NCBI RefSeq assembly: GCF_040066175.1
Contig: NZ_JBEAAM010000015.1
Coordinates: 52,819-116,818, forward strand
Direction of reading: 5' to 3'
DNA length: 64,000 nt
Origin: Solimonas sp040066175
GTDB lineage: Bacteria > Pseudomonadota > Gammaproteobacteria > Nevskiales > Nevskiaceae
In this document: positions 8,147 through 16,677 of the stretch, piece after piece
Layout of the letters: every line of letters starts with the position of its first letter
Position numbering within the stretch: the stretch's first letter is position 1
Translations under genes and position numbers: made by a program
Notes under the pieces: model-generated
Seen by the model: the letters and a program-made list of their open reading frames with translations, nothing else
Database searches by the model: none
Told to the model about the DNA's origin: nothing

Positions 8147-10810
8147 GTGAAACCACAATTCTGGACCCGGGACTGGTTTGCCGCGGTCGCCTTCAGTCTG
8201 GTCTTCGCCGTGCTCGCGTTCGCCGTCTTCGCCGACGGCTTCGAGTCGCTGGAACGCTACACCTACGATCTCGGTGTGCGCGCGCGCGAGCGCACGCCTT
8301 CCGACCGCATCGCCATCGTCGCCATCGACGACGACTCGATCCGCAACCTCGGCCGCTGGCCGTGGCCGCGCACGCGCCAGGCCGAACTGATCGACAAGCT
8401 GCGCGAAGGCGGCGCCAAGGTCATCGGCAACACGGCGCTCTATCTCGAAGCAGAACAGTCTGGCGATGCTGCGCTGATCGCGACGCTGCGCCAGCAACTC
8501 GACGCGTCGCCGCTGACCCAGCAGATCCCGGTCGAGATCGAGACCTTCAATCTCATGCTCAAGGACGCGGCGCACGGTTCACCGCAAGTCGGCGAGATCG
8601 CGTCGGCATTCGAGACCTCGGCCCTGGTGCGGGACTACGGCCGGCTGGTCACCGAGCTGCTTGGCACCCTCGATGCCGCTGCGCGCGCCTCCGGCGACGG
8701 CCGGCTCTCCGGCGCCCTGCAGGCTCAGGGCCGCACGCTGCTGCCGATGGTGTTCACGATCGGCCGGCCGCAGGGTCGCCCGGACGCGCTCCTGCCCGAG
8801 TTCGTCCGCCGCAGCGCGCTGACGCGCATCGCGGACCGTGTCGGTGCGCGCGCGGACGGCGCCCTGCCGCTGCCGACGCGCGAGGCTTTCGTCCCCATCG
8901 CGGTCCTGGGCGAAGCCGCCGCCGCCGTCGGCCATCTCAACACCACGCCCGACGTCGATGGTGCCGTCCGCTACGAACCTCTCGTGCTCCAGCATTTCGA
9001 CGAGTTCTATCCGTCGCTGTCCCTGCTGATCGCCGCGAGCGCGCTCAATCTCGGGCCGCAGGACATCGAGGTACGGCTCGGCGAAGGCGTGGCGATGGGC
9101 GGACTGGAGATCGGCACCAGTCCGGCGCTGCGCATGTACACGCATTTCTATCGCGGCGATGGCACACGCCCCGCATTCCCGGTCGATTCCGCGTATGACC
9201 TGCTGTCCGGCAAGCTGCCGGCGAGCAAGTACAAGGACAAGATCGTGCTGATCGGCACGACCGCGGTCGGCACCGGCGATACCTTCGCCACGCCGGTGTC
9301 GCCGGCGACCGCGCCGGTGGTCACCCTCGCCCACGCGGTCTCCAGCCTGCTGCAGGGCGACTACTTCACGCATCCGGCGTGGACCGGATGGGTCGAACTG
9401 GCCGTGTTCCTGGCCATCGTCGCCTACCTGGCGCTGGCGCTGCCCCGCCTGGGCCCGACGCCTTCGGCGGCGCTGACGCTGGCGCTCGCCGTCGGCCTGA
9501 TCGTGACGCAGATCGGCGTCATGGCATCCAGCGCCGTATGGCTCAAGCTCACAGTCGCCGCGGTCTTCCTGCTCGCCGGCCACGCGTTCATGACGGTGAA
9601 GAAGTTCAACATCACCGAGCGACTCAAGCAGAGCAGCGAAGTCGAGAGCGCGGAGTCGAACCGCATGCTCGGGCTCGCATTCCAGGGCCAGGGCCAGCTC
9701 GACATGGCATTCGAGAAGTTCCGCCGCGTGCAGCCGGTGGACGACAAGCTGCTCGACCTGATCTACAACCTCGCGCTGGACTTCGAGCGCAAGCGGCAGT
9801 TCAACAAGGCCGAATCCGCGTATCAGTACATCGCCGGCTTCAACAAGGATTTCCGCGACATCCAGCAGAAGCTCAGCCGCGCGAAGAAGCTGTCGGAGAC
9901 GGTCATCCTCGGCGGCAATGCCGCCAGCTCGCATCCCGGCGGTACGCTGGTGCTCGACGCCACCGCGCAGATCGAAAAGCCCATGCTCGGCCGCTACCAG
10001 GTCGAGAAGGAACTCGGCAAGGGTGCGATGGGCATCGTCTACATGGGCAAGGACCCCAAGATCGGCCGCCAGGTCGCGATCAAGACGATGGCGCTGTCGC
10101 AGGAGTTCGAGCCGGACGAACTCGCCAGCGTCAAGGAGCGCTTTTTCCGCGAAGCGGAAACCGCCGGGCGCCTGACCCACCCGAACATCGTCTCGATCTA
10201 CGACGCCGGCGAGGAACACGATCTCGCCTACATCGCGATGGAGTTCGTGCGCGGCCACGACCTGACGCGCCACACCAAGCCCAATGCCCTGCTGCCGGTG
10301 CGCGAGGTCTTGCGGCTGATGGCGGACGCCGCCGACGCGCTCGACTACGCGCATGCCAACGGAATCGTGCACCGCGACATCAAGCCGGCCAACATGATGC
10401 TGATCGAGGCCACGCAGACCCTCAAGCTGATGGACTTCGGCATCGCCCGCATCACCGATTCGAGCAAGACCAAGACCGGCATGGTGCTGGGCACACCCAG
10501 CTACATGTCGCCCGAGCAGCTCGCCGGCAAGCGCGTCGATGGCCGCTCCGACCTGTTCTCGCTCGGCGTCACGCTCTACCAGCTGCTGACCGGCGCATTG
10601 CCGTTCCAGGCGGACTCGATGGTCAACCTGATGATGAAGATCGCCAGCGAGGCGCACACGCCGGCGACCACGCTGCGGCCGGATCTGCCGCCGGCGATCG
10701 AACCGATCATCGACAAGGCCCTGCACAAGAATGCCGACGAGCGCTATCAGCGCGGCGCCGACATGGCACGCGACCTGCGCGGCGTGATGTCCACCGTCAC
10801 CGCGGGGTAG
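8147..10810 (+). CDS. transmembrane Ser/Thr protein kinase with CHASE2 sensor domain
   Basis: Membrane receptor-type eukaryotic-like kinase, 887 residues. A first helix (about 10-30) is followed by a periplasmic CHASE2 domain (about 35-390; RTPSDRIAIVAIDDDSI, GRWPWPR, KDKIVLIGTTAVGTGD). Three helices follow at about 412-490, then a TPR-like helical linker (about 500-590), and the kinase domain (about 615-880). The kinase shows the Gly loop GKGAMGIVYMG, VAIKTM lysine, HRDIKPANMM, MDFGIARI and GTPSYMSPEQL, so all catalytic residues are present and it should be active. The start is GTG at 8147 with GGGGGA upstream. The phosphatase gene follows after 5 bases and the FHA gene after that, suggesting one operon and one signalling circuit. 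Confidence 0.94.
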   Translation: MKPQFWTRDWFAAVAFSLVFAVLAFAVFADGFESLERYTYDLGVRARERTPSDRIAIVAIDDDSIRNLGRWPWPRTRQAELIDKLREGGAKVIGNTALYLEAEQSGDAALIATLRQQLDASPLTQQIPVEIETFNLMLKDAAHGSPQVGEIASAFETSALVRDYGRLVTELLGTLDAAARASGDGRLSGALQAQGRTLLPMVFTIGRPQGRPDALLPEFVRRSALTRIADRVGARADGALPLPTREAFVPIAVLGEAAAAVGHLNTTPDVDGAVRYEPLVLQHFDEFYPSLSLLIAASALNLGPQDIEVRLGEGVAMGGLEIGTSPALRMYTHFYRGDGTRPAFPVDSAYDLLSGKLPASKYKDKIVLIGTTAVGTGDTFATPVSPATAPVVTLAHAVSSLLQGDYFTHPAWTGWVELAVFLAIVAYLALALPRLGPTPSAALTLALAVGLIVTQIGVMASSAVWLKLTVAAVFLLAGHAFMTVKKFNITERLKQSSEVESAESNRMLGLAFQGQGQLDMAFEKFRRVQPVDDKLLDLIYNLALDFERKRQFNKAESAYQYIAGFNKDFRDIQQKLSRAKKLSETVILGGNAASSHPGGTLVLDATAQIEKPMLGRYQVEKELGKGAMGIVYMGKDPKIGRQVAIKTMALSQEFEPDELASVKERFFREAETAGRLTHPNIVSIYDAGEEHDLAYIAMEFVRGHDLTRHTKPNALLPVREVLRLMADAADALDYAHANGIVHRDIKPANMMLIEATQTLKLMDFGIARITDSSKTKTGMVLGTPSYMSPEQLAGKRVDGRSDLFSLGVTLYQLLTGALPFQADSMVNLMMKIASEAHTPATTLRPDLPPAIEPIIDKALHKNADERYQRGADMARDLRGVMSTVTAG

Positions 10811-10815
10811 GGCTC

Positions 10816-11637
10816 ATGGCGCTGAAGGACAAGGTCACCACGGCGCTGCTCTCGGACACTGGCCGCGTGCGTCAGAACAACGAGGACGCGGTCGGCGAGG
10901 ATCCCGACATCGGGCTGCTGGTGCTGGCCGACGGCATGGGCGGCTACAACGCCGGCGAGATCGCCAGCGGCATCGCGGTCACGACGGTTCTCGACGTCGC
11001 CAAGCGCAACTGGCCCTCGCTCAAGCATGGCCAGATCGACGCCACGACCGGCCTGGGCGCCGAATCGCAGATGCTCAAGTCGGCGGTGGAGGACGCGCAC
11101 CGGGCGATCCACGCGGTGGCGCAGAGTCAGCCGCAATGCGCGGGCATGGGCACGACCATCGTCACCTGCCTGCTGCACGACGACCGCATGTCGATCGCCT
11201 ACGTCGGCGACTCCCGGCTCTACCGCTTCCGCAGCGGCAAGCTGGAGCAGATCACGCGCGACCATTCGCTGCTCGAAGAACTGGTCGCACGCGGACACTA
11301 CGACCGCGACGAGGCAAAAAAGCTGGTGCGCAAGAACATCGTCACCCGCGCGCTGGGCGCAGAGCCCGACGTCCAGGTGGATGCCATCGAGGAACCAATC
11401 GAGGTCGGCGACACGGTCCTGCTGTGCTCGGACGGCCTCACAGATATGGTTTCGGATGAAGTCATCGGCTTAACACTCGGAAAATACGCTGATAATCTTG
11501 AGTACGCCGCAAAGGAACTGGTCGCGCTGGCCAATGAGGCCGGCGGCAAGGACAATATTTCCGTGGTCCTGGCCCGCCTGAACGCCTCGCTGGTCGCCGG
11601 CAAGCGCTGGTACGAACGTCTGATGGAGTGGTTCTGA
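10816..11637 (+). CDS. PP2C-type Ser/Thr protein phosphatase
   Basis: Metal-dependent phosphatase of 273 residues, expected to reverse the neighbouring kinase. The PP2C motifs are in order: RQNNEDAVGEDP, LVLADGMGGYNAGE (metal Asp), GMGTTIV, YVGDSRLYRFRSG, LLCSDGLTDMV and GGKDNISVVL. The ATG at 10816 follows the kinase stop by 5 bases. A stretch of about 85 bases near 11440-11525 is unusually AT-rich for this genome and includes the rare leucine codon TTA at 11470. The FHA gene starts 4 bases after the stop. Confidence 0.95.
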   Translation: MALKDKVTTALLSDTGRVRQNNEDAVGEDPDIGLLVLADGMGGYNAGEIASGIAVTTVLDVAKRNWPSLKHGQIDATTGLGAESQMLKSAVEDAHRAIHAVAQSQPQCAGMGTTIVTCLLHDDRMSIAYVGDSRLYRFRSGKLEQITRDHSLLEELVARGHYDRDEAKKLVRKNIVTRALGAEPDVQVDAIEEPIEVGDTVLLCSDGLTDMVSDEVIGLTLGKYADNLEYAAKELVALANEAGGKDNISVVLARLNASLVAGKRWYERLMEWF

Positions 11638-11641
11638 AACT

Positions 11642-12361
11642 ATGGGCAAGCTCATCGTCACCGACAGCAGCGGCCAGACCCGGGACGTTCCGCTCAACAA
11701 GGAGCGGATCACCATCGGACGCCATCCCGACAACGACATCTGCCTCAACGACAAGGCGGTGTCCGGTCACCACGCGGTGGTGATCACGATCCTGCAGGAC
11801 TCGTTCCTCGAAGACCTCGATTCGACCAATGGCACCCAGGTCAACGGCAAGCAGATCGCCAAGCATCCGCTGACCCACGGCGACACCATCGCGATCGGCC
11901 GCAACACGCTCAAGTACGAGGGTGAGGGCGCTGCCGACGACGATTTCGAGAAGACTATGATCCTCAAGCCGGGCCAGTTCGGCGCGGCATTCGATGCGCA
12001 GGTCAGCAAGGCGGCCGCGCCCGCTGCAGCCGCAGCACCGGCGGTGCCGCCTGCCCAGCCCGCGGCGACGCCGGCACCCGCCAAGCCGATGCTCGGCAAG
12101 CTGCGTGTCACCACCGGCCCGAATGCCGGCAAGGAGCTCGAACTGTCCAAGGCGCTGACGACCATCGGCAAGCCTGGCGTCCAGGTGGCGGCCATCACAC
12201 GCCGTGCCGACGGCTACTACATCGTCCACGTCGGCGGCGAGAGCGGCGGCACCAAGCCTCTGGTCAACGGCGTGCCGCTCGATGTGCAGGCGCGCAAGCT
12301 CAACCCCAACGACACCGTCGAGCTCGTCGGCACGCGCATGACCTTCACGCTCAGCGGCTGA
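11642..12361 (+). CDS. FHA-domain phosphothreonine-binding protein
   Basis: Soluble adaptor of 239 residues. The N-terminal FHA domain (about 1-95) has the phosphothreonine-binding signature ITIGRHPDNDICLND, VSGHHAVV and LDSTNGTQVNGK. An Ala/Pro-rich linker (about 118-150) joins it to a second FHA-like domain (about 152-238; GKLRVTTGPNAGKELELS, NGVPL, LNPNDTVEL) in which the SxxH phosphobinding pair is not obvious. Third gene of the kinase/phosphatase operon, so it probably binds the phosphorylated kinase or a kinase substrate. Confidence 0.93.
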   Translation: MGKLIVTDSSGQTRDVPLNKERITIGRHPDNDICLNDKAVSGHHAVVITILQDSFLEDLDSTNGTQVNGKQIAKHPLTHGDTIAIGRNTLKYEGEGAADDDFEKTMILKPGQFGAAFDAQVSKAAAPAAAAAPAVPPAQPAATPAPAKPMLGKLRVTTGPNAGKELELSKALTTIGKPGVQVAAITRRADGYYIVHVGGESGGTKPLVNGVPLDVQARKLNPNDTVELVGTRMTFTLSG

Positions 12362-12433
12362 TCCCGGCGCGTTCAGCCGACGGACAGCGCCGGGGCGCAC
12401 AATCTAAACCGGTCCCTCTATCCGGAGGCCCTC

Positions 12434-12697
12434 ATGAATGCCCGGATCTGCGTGCTCTGCACCCTGCTGCTCGCCGCCTGTGCGGCACCCGCCCCGAAGG
12501 AGGCCGTGCCCGATACGGCAACGGCCCAGAACGTGTCGCCGAACTGCCTGCAGCAGACCGGCAGCCATCTACAGCGCAGCGAGGACCGCCCCTGCGTCGC
12601 CGCTCCCGGGCAGGTGATCACGCGCGAAGACATCGACCGCAGCGGCGCGACGACCACCAGCGAAGCGCTGCGCAAGCTGTCGCCCGCGGTGCGCTGA
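12434..12697 (+). CDS. very small lipoprotein ending in a TonB-plug-like motif
   Basis: 87 residues. A lipoprotein signal peptide ends in LLAAC with cysteine 16. The C-terminal part reads GQVITREDIDRSGATTTSEA, which looks like the first strand and helix of a TonB-dependent receptor plug, but the protein stops soon after, with no barrel. The ATG is preceded by CCGGAGG, a good ribosome site, so translation is likely. Two further cysteines (in SPNCLQQ and DRPCVA) could form a disulfide. It lies 72 bases after the FHA gene in the same direction. It may be a true small protein or a relic, and I do not know its function. Confidence 0.7.
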   Translation: MNARICVLCTLLLAACAAPAPKEAVPDTATAQNVSPNCLQQTGSHLQRSEDRPCVAAPGQVITREDIDRSGATTTSEALRKLSPAVR

Positions 12698-12722
12698 ACC
12701 GCGCGGGAACCATCCTGCCCGC

Positions 12723-13814
12723 TCAGTCCGCCCCGTTCAGGTGGCGGAAGTGGACGCGCTGCGTCAGCCCGCAGAGCAGTTCGTAGGACAGCGTACCGGC
12801 CCACTCGGCGATTCGTTCCGCCGGCAGACCGTCGCCCCAGAGCAATACCGGATCGCCCACCGTGGCATCCGGAACTTCGCGCAGATCGACGGTGATCATG
12901 TCCATCGACACGCGGCCGGCCAGGTAGGCACGACGCCTGCGGATCATCACCGGCGTACCGCTGCGGAACGCGCGATGCATGCCATCGGCATAGCCCACCG
13001 CGACGACGCCGATGCGCATGCGCTCGGGACAGCGGTAGGCCAGACCGTAGCCCACACCTTCGCCGGCAGCGTACTCGCGCACGGCGATCAGGCGGCTCTC
13101 CAGGCGCATCGCCGGCCGCAGCCCCAGGCTCGCCGCGCTGACGCCCGGCAGCGGCGAGCAGCCGTACAGCGCCAGACCCGGCCGCACCCAGTCCACACGC
13201 GCCTGTGGCCAGGCGATCAGACCGGCGGAATTGGCGATCGAGCGCGCACCGGCAATGCCGCGCAAGGCCGCGTCGAAACGGCCGATCTGCTCGCCGGTGA
13301 ACGGATTGTCGGGCTCGTCCGCGCAGGCGAGGTGCGTCATCCAGCCCTGGAAGTCCCAGCCCGGATGACGCTGGAGTGTCTCGACCAGCCGCGGCACATC
13401 GGCAAGCGGAAAGCCGAGCCGATGCATGCCCGTATCGAGCTTGAACCACAGCGACAGGCGCGCGCTCGCCGGCAGCGATTCGAGCAGCGCGATCTGCCAG
13501 TGGTCATGCACCACGATCTGCAGCTGCTCGTACACCGCCTGCGCCGCCTCCTCGCCAGAGATCACGCCTTCGAGCAGCGCGATCGGCGCCTGCACACGCG
13601 CCTGGCGCAGCGTCATCGCCTCCTCCAGGCAGGCGACCGCGAGCACATCGACACCCGCAGCGACCAGCGTCCGCGACACCGGCACGGCGCCATGACCGTA
13701 AGCATCCGCCTTGACCGCCGCCATCACCCGGGACGCCGGCGCCAACCGCCGCACGACGCCGAGATTGTTGCGCAGCGCCGACAGGTCGATGGTCGCAGTG
13801 ACGCGCGGAATCAT
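12723..13814 (-). CDS. alr: alanine racemase
   Basis: PLP enzyme interconverting L- and D-alanine for peptidoglycan. The 363 residues show the PLP lysine in AVKADAYGHG (K35), FKLDTGMHRLGF, the WVRPGLALYGCSPL region and VSMDMITVD. The ATG at 13814 overlaps the dnaB stop by four bases (ATGA), which couples it to dnaB. The dnaB-alr order is common in gammaproteobacteria. It is convergent with the small lipoprotein gene, with 25 bases between. Confidence 0.96.
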   Translation of the reverse strand: MIPRVTATIDLSALRNNLGVVRRLAPASRVMAAVKADAYGHGAVPVSRTLVAAGVDVLAVACLEEAMTLRQARVQAPIALLEGVISGEEAAQAVYEQLQIVVHDHWQIALLESLPASARLSLWFKLDTGMHRLGFPLADVPRLVETLQRHPGWDFQGWMTHLACADEPDNPFTGEQIGRFDAALRGIAGARSIANSAGLIAWPQARVDWVRPGLALYGCSPLPGVSAASLGLRPAMRLESRLIAVREYAAGEGVGYGLAYRCPERMRIGVVAVGYADGMHRAFRSGTPVMIRRRRAYLAGRVSMDMITVDLREVPDATVGDPVLLWGDGLPAERIAEWAGTLSYELLCGLTQRVHFRHLNGAD

Positions 13815-15187
13815 GCGTAGCCGTCGTCGAGGCCCTGCGCGAGATTGTCGAAGCGCGTGTACTCGCCCAGGAACGCCGTCTTGACCACGCCCAGCGGGCC
13901 GTTGCGCTGCTTGGCGATGATGATCTCGGCGGTGCCCTTGTCCGGCGAATCCTTGTTATAGACCTCGTCGCGGTAGATGAAGACGACGAGGTCGGCGTCC
14001 TGCTCGATGCCACCGGACTCGCGCAGGTCGGCCATGCGCGGCCGCTTGTTGTCGCGCTGTTCGACGCCGCGATTGAGCTGCGACAGCGCGATCACCGGCA
14101 CCTCCAGCTCCTTGGCCAGCGACTTGAGGCTGCGCGAGATCTCGGAAATCTCGTTGGTGCGGTTCTCCTTGGTCCCCGGTACCTGCATCAGCTGGATGTA
14201 GTCCACCACGATCAGGCCCAGGCCATGCCGCGCCTTGATGCGCCGCGCACGCGCACGCAGCTCCAGCGGCGACAGCGCACCGGTTTCGTCGATGTACAGC
14301 GGCGCATCGCGCAGCAGGCCGCTCATCGACACCAGGCGGTCCATGTCGCGGTCTTCGAGTTCGCCGCTGCGCAGCCGGCCCATCGGGATGCGCGCGAACG
14401 ACGACAGCATGCGCAGCGCCAGCTGCTCGGCGGGCATTTCCATGCTGAATACCGCCGCGGGCTGCCGGTCGGGCGAAGTCACCACGTGTTCGGCGATGTT
14501 GAGCGCAAAGCTGGTCTTGCCCATCGACGGCCGGCCCGCGACGATGACCAGATCGCCGGGATGCAGGCCGGTGGTCTTGGCATCCAGATCGGCGAACCCG
14601 GTGGACAGGCCGGCGACACCGCTGGGGTTCTGGCGCAGGAAGTCGATCTTGCGTTCCAGCGTGTCCATCAACTGTGGCATCGCGAAATAGCTGGAGCGCG
14701 CGTGCTCGGCGCGATTGCGCAGCGCGAACACTTTCTGCTCGGCCATGTCGAGCAGCTCGGCGTAGCTGCGGCCTTCGGTGCGGAAGCCCAGCTCGGCGAT
14801 GTCGCCGCCCGCGGCGATCAGGCCGCGCAGCACCGCGCGCTCGCGCACGATCTCGGCGTAGGCCGTGACGTTCGCCGCGCTGGGCGTATCGTTGGCCAGG
14901 CTGCCCAGATAGACCAGGCCACCGGCCGCATCGAGCTGGCCGTGTGCCTTGAGATGTTCCGTGAGCGTGACGAAATCGCAGGGGCGGCCGGAACCGACCA
15001 GCTCGCTGATCGCACGATAGATCAGCTGGTGGTCTTCACGGTAGAAATCCTCCGGCGTCAGAACATCGCCGAGCTCGTTCCACGCGCGGTTGTCCAGCAT
15101 CAGTCCGCCGAGCACCGACTGTTCCGCTTCGATCGAATACGGCGGTGTCTTGGGCGAGGCCTGGAATCTCGAAACGGTGGCGTTCAT
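13811..15187 (-). CDS. dnaB: replicative DNA helicase DnaB
   Basis: Hexameric 5'-3' helicase of the replication fork, 458 residues. The N-terminal domain (SIEAEQSVLGGLMLDN at about 17-32) is followed by a linker and the RecA-like C-terminal domain with Walker A GRPSMGKTSFAL, FSMEMPAEQLALRML, VVDYIQLMQ and ALSQLNRGVEQR. I chose the ATG at 15187 (MNATVSRFQASPKTPPYS). Open frame further upstream is low in motif content and crosses the intergenic region. A 199-base gap separates it from rplI. Confidence 0.97.
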   Translation of the reverse strand: MNATVSRFQASPKTPPYSIEAEQSVLGGLMLDNRAWNELGDVLTPEDFYREDHQLIYRAISELVGSGRPCDFVTLTEHLKAHGQLDAAGGLVYLGSLANDTPSAANVTAYAEIVRERAVLRGLIAAGGDIAELGFRTEGRSYAELLDMAEQKVFALRNRAEHARSSYFAMPQLMDTLERKIDFLRQNPSGVAGLSTGFADLDAKTTGLHPGDLVIVAGRPSMGKTSFALNIAEHVVTSPDRQPAAVFSMEMPAEQLALRMLSSFARIPMGRLRSGELEDRDMDRLVSMSGLLRDAPLYIDETGALSPLELRARARRIKARHGLGLIVVDYIQLMQVPGTKENRTNEISEISRSLKSLAKELEVPVIALSQLNRGVEQRDNKRPRMADLRESGGIEQDADLVVFIYRDEVYNKDSPDKGTAEIIIAKQRNGPLGVVKTAFLGEYTRFDNLAQGLDDGYA

Positions 15188-15340
15188 GGCAGCGACGATT
15201 CTCGCCCCTCGGTACGGTCGGCGGAAGCACCCGTGACTGGGCCATTCCTGGGCAGTTCCTGGGGAATTCCTGTGGATGATTCGCGGGGGCTGCATCCGCC
15301 GGCGGCAACCACGGCCCCGGTGCCGGGAACCCGCAAACAC

Positions 15341-15365
15341 AGCGGCCCGCACGTGGCGGGCCGCT
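15341..15365 (-). terminator. stem-loop between rplI and dnaB
   Basis: AGCGGCCCGC / GCGGGCCGCT is a perfect 10-bp GC-rich stem with a 5-base loop just past the rplI stop. Only a mixed GTGTTTG tail follows, so it is a weak or Rho-assisted terminator, or an mRNA 3'-end stabiliser. The rest of 15188-15386 holds nothing else recognisable. Confidence 0.5.
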
Positions 15366-15386
15366 GGGACGACGCGGGCGTGAGTC

Positions 15387-15845
15387 TCAGGCCTGCGCCT
15401 TCTGCTCCTCGACGACGACCGTCAAGCTCGTCCCGACCTCGGAGTGCAGCTGCACACCCACCGTGTACGTGCCCAGCGCACGGATCGGGCCGCTGACCAT
15501 GTCGATCTCGTTCTTGTGCAGCTCGACACCGCGCTCCGCGGCCACCGCGACGATCTCGGCCGGACCGACCGAACCGTACAGCTTGCCCTCCTCGGAGGCG
15601 AGCGCCCTGACCGTGAGGCTCAGGCCGGCGAGCTTCTCGGCGCGGATCTTCGCGGCATTGAGGCTGTCCTGGGCCTTCTTGACCAGATCGGCCTTGCGCG
15701 CCTCGAACACCTTGCGATTTTCCTCGGTCGCCGGCAGCGCCTTGCCCTGCGGCAGCAGGAAGTTGCGGCCGAAACCGGGTTTGACGTTGACGGTGTCGCC
15801 CAGATCGCCCAGCTTCTTGATCTTTTCAAGCAGAATCACTTGCAT
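15387..15845 (-). CDS. rplI: 50S ribosomal protein L9
   Basis: Large-subunit protein with two RNA-binding domains joined by a long helix. 152 residues, starting MQVILLEKIKKLGDLGD with VNVKPGFGRNFLLPQGKA, the L9 signature. The C-terminal domain ends TVVVEEQKAQA. It follows rpsR by 12 bases with GGGGAG as ribosome site. Last gene of the rpsF-rpsR-rplI operon. Confidence 0.98.
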   Translation of the reverse strand: MQVILLEKIKKLGDLGDTVNVKPGFGRNFLLPQGKALPATEENRKVFEARKADLVKKAQDSLNAAKIRAEKLAGLSLTVRALASEEGKLYGSVGPAEIVAVAAERGVELHKNEIDMVSGPIRALGTYTVGVQLHSEVGTSLTVVVEEQKAQA

Positions 15846-15857
15846 GGTCCGCTCCCC

Positions 15858-16085
15858 TCAGACGTGACGGTCGGTGTAGGGCAGCAGCGCCAGGAAGCGC
15901 GCGCGCTTGATCGCCAGCGCCAGCTCGCGCTGGTAGCGCGACTTGGTGCCGGTGATGCGGGCCGGAACGATCTTGCCGTTCTCGCCGATGTACTGCTTGA
16001 GCATGTTGAGATCCTTGTAATCGATCTCGGGTGCGCCCTCGGCGCTGAACTTGCACGACTTCTTGCGGCGGAAAAACTGCGCCAT
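15858..16085 (-). CDS. rpsR: 30S ribosomal protein S18
   Basis: Small-subunit protein that pairs with S6 on the platform. 75 residues, MAQFFRRKKSCKFSAEG, then DYKDLNMLKQYIGENGKIVP and the RAIKRARFLALLPY-like end (LALAIKRARFLALLPY), which is the family signature. The start lies 3 bases after the rpsF stop. Confidence 0.98.
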   Translation of the reverse strand: MAQFFRRKKSCKFSAEGAPEIDYKDLNMLKQYIGENGKIVPARITGTKSRYQRELALAIKRARFLALLPYTDRHV

Positions 16086-16088
16086 GGC

Positions 16089-16505
16089 TTAGGCTCCTGC
16101 TTCTTCGGCGCCGGCGTCGGCACCCTCGGACTCGCCGGCTTCGGCGTCGGACTTGCGGGCGCGGTACTCGCCCTTCTTCTCCTCCTCCGGAGCCTTGAAC
16201 AGCGGTGACTGCACGCTGACCGGCCCGTCCTTCTTGACGATCAGGCGACGGATGACGGCGTCATTGAACTTGAAGGCATTCTCCAGCTCGTCCAGCGTCG
16301 GCTGGCCGATCTCGAGGTTCATCAGCACGTAATGGGCCTTGTGCGCCTTGGCGATGGGGTACGCCAGCTGACGCCGGCCCCAGTCTTCGAGACGGTGGAC
16401 CTTGCCACCGCCGGCTTCGACCATGCCCTTGTAGCGTTCGATCATGGCCGGAACCTGTTCGCTCTGGTCCGGATGCACCATGACCACGATTTCGTAGTGT
16501 CGCAT
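16089..16505 (-). CDS. rpsF: 30S ribosomal protein S6
   Basis: Small-subunit protein S6, 138 residues. It begins MRHYEIVVMVHPDQSEQV and contains RLEDWGRRQLAYPI and AHYVLMNLE. The ATG at 16505 has AAGGAG eight bases upstream. The C-terminal extension of about 35 residues is rich in Glu, Ala and Gly, like the acidic tail modified by RimK in enterics. Start of the rpsF-rpsR-rplI operon. Confidence 0.97.
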   Translation of the reverse strand: MRHYEIVVMVHPDQSEQVPAMIERYKGMVEAGGGKVHRLEDWGRRQLAYPIAKAHKAHYVLMNLEIGQPTLDELENAFKFNDAVIRRLIVKKDGPVSVQSPLFKAPEEEKKGEYRARKSDAEAGESEGADAGAEEAGA

Positions 16506-16551
16506 TGCATCTCCTTGTGAACGCACGCCCGGCCGAAGATGGCCCTGGCGC

Positions 16552-16576
16552 ACGGCCCCCGGTCCGGCGCAGCCGT
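16552..16576 (-). promoter_or_regulatory. possible S6:S18 autoregulatory hairpin in the rpsF leader
   Basis: In the rpsF leader RNA, ACGGC and GCCGT can pair around a loop that contains CCG triplets. S6:S18 complexes are known to bind a CCG-containing leader hairpin in many bacteria. The match here is only by position and by the CCG triplets, so this is a weak candidate. Confidence 0.22.
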
Positions 16577-16600
16577 CCGTGGAGCAAGGTGGTGGAAACA

Positions 16601-16628
16601 AAAAACCGCCCGTCGCCGAGCGGGGCGG
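16601..16628 (-). terminator. intrinsic terminator between rlmB and rpsF
   Basis: On the minus strand CCGCCC and GGGCGG form a 6-bp stem, with an inner CGC/GCG pairing, followed at once by six T residues. It lies 50 bases past the rlmB stop and upstream of rpsF, so it should end the rlmB transcript. Confidence 0.75.
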
Positions 16629-16677
16629 GAATATTAGGGGAATCAGCGCCTTGGTGCAATCGTCGCGCCGACCCTGC

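Noticed and set aside
8579..10726. A 715-codon minus-strand frame opposite the Ser/Thr kinase
   Set aside because: Antisense to a gene with full kinase motifs; no motif of its own.
8147..12361. Type VI secretion control set (kinase, phosphatase, FHA)
   Set aside because: The three families match, but no secretion structural gene is in the window, so I do not call it a T6SS module.
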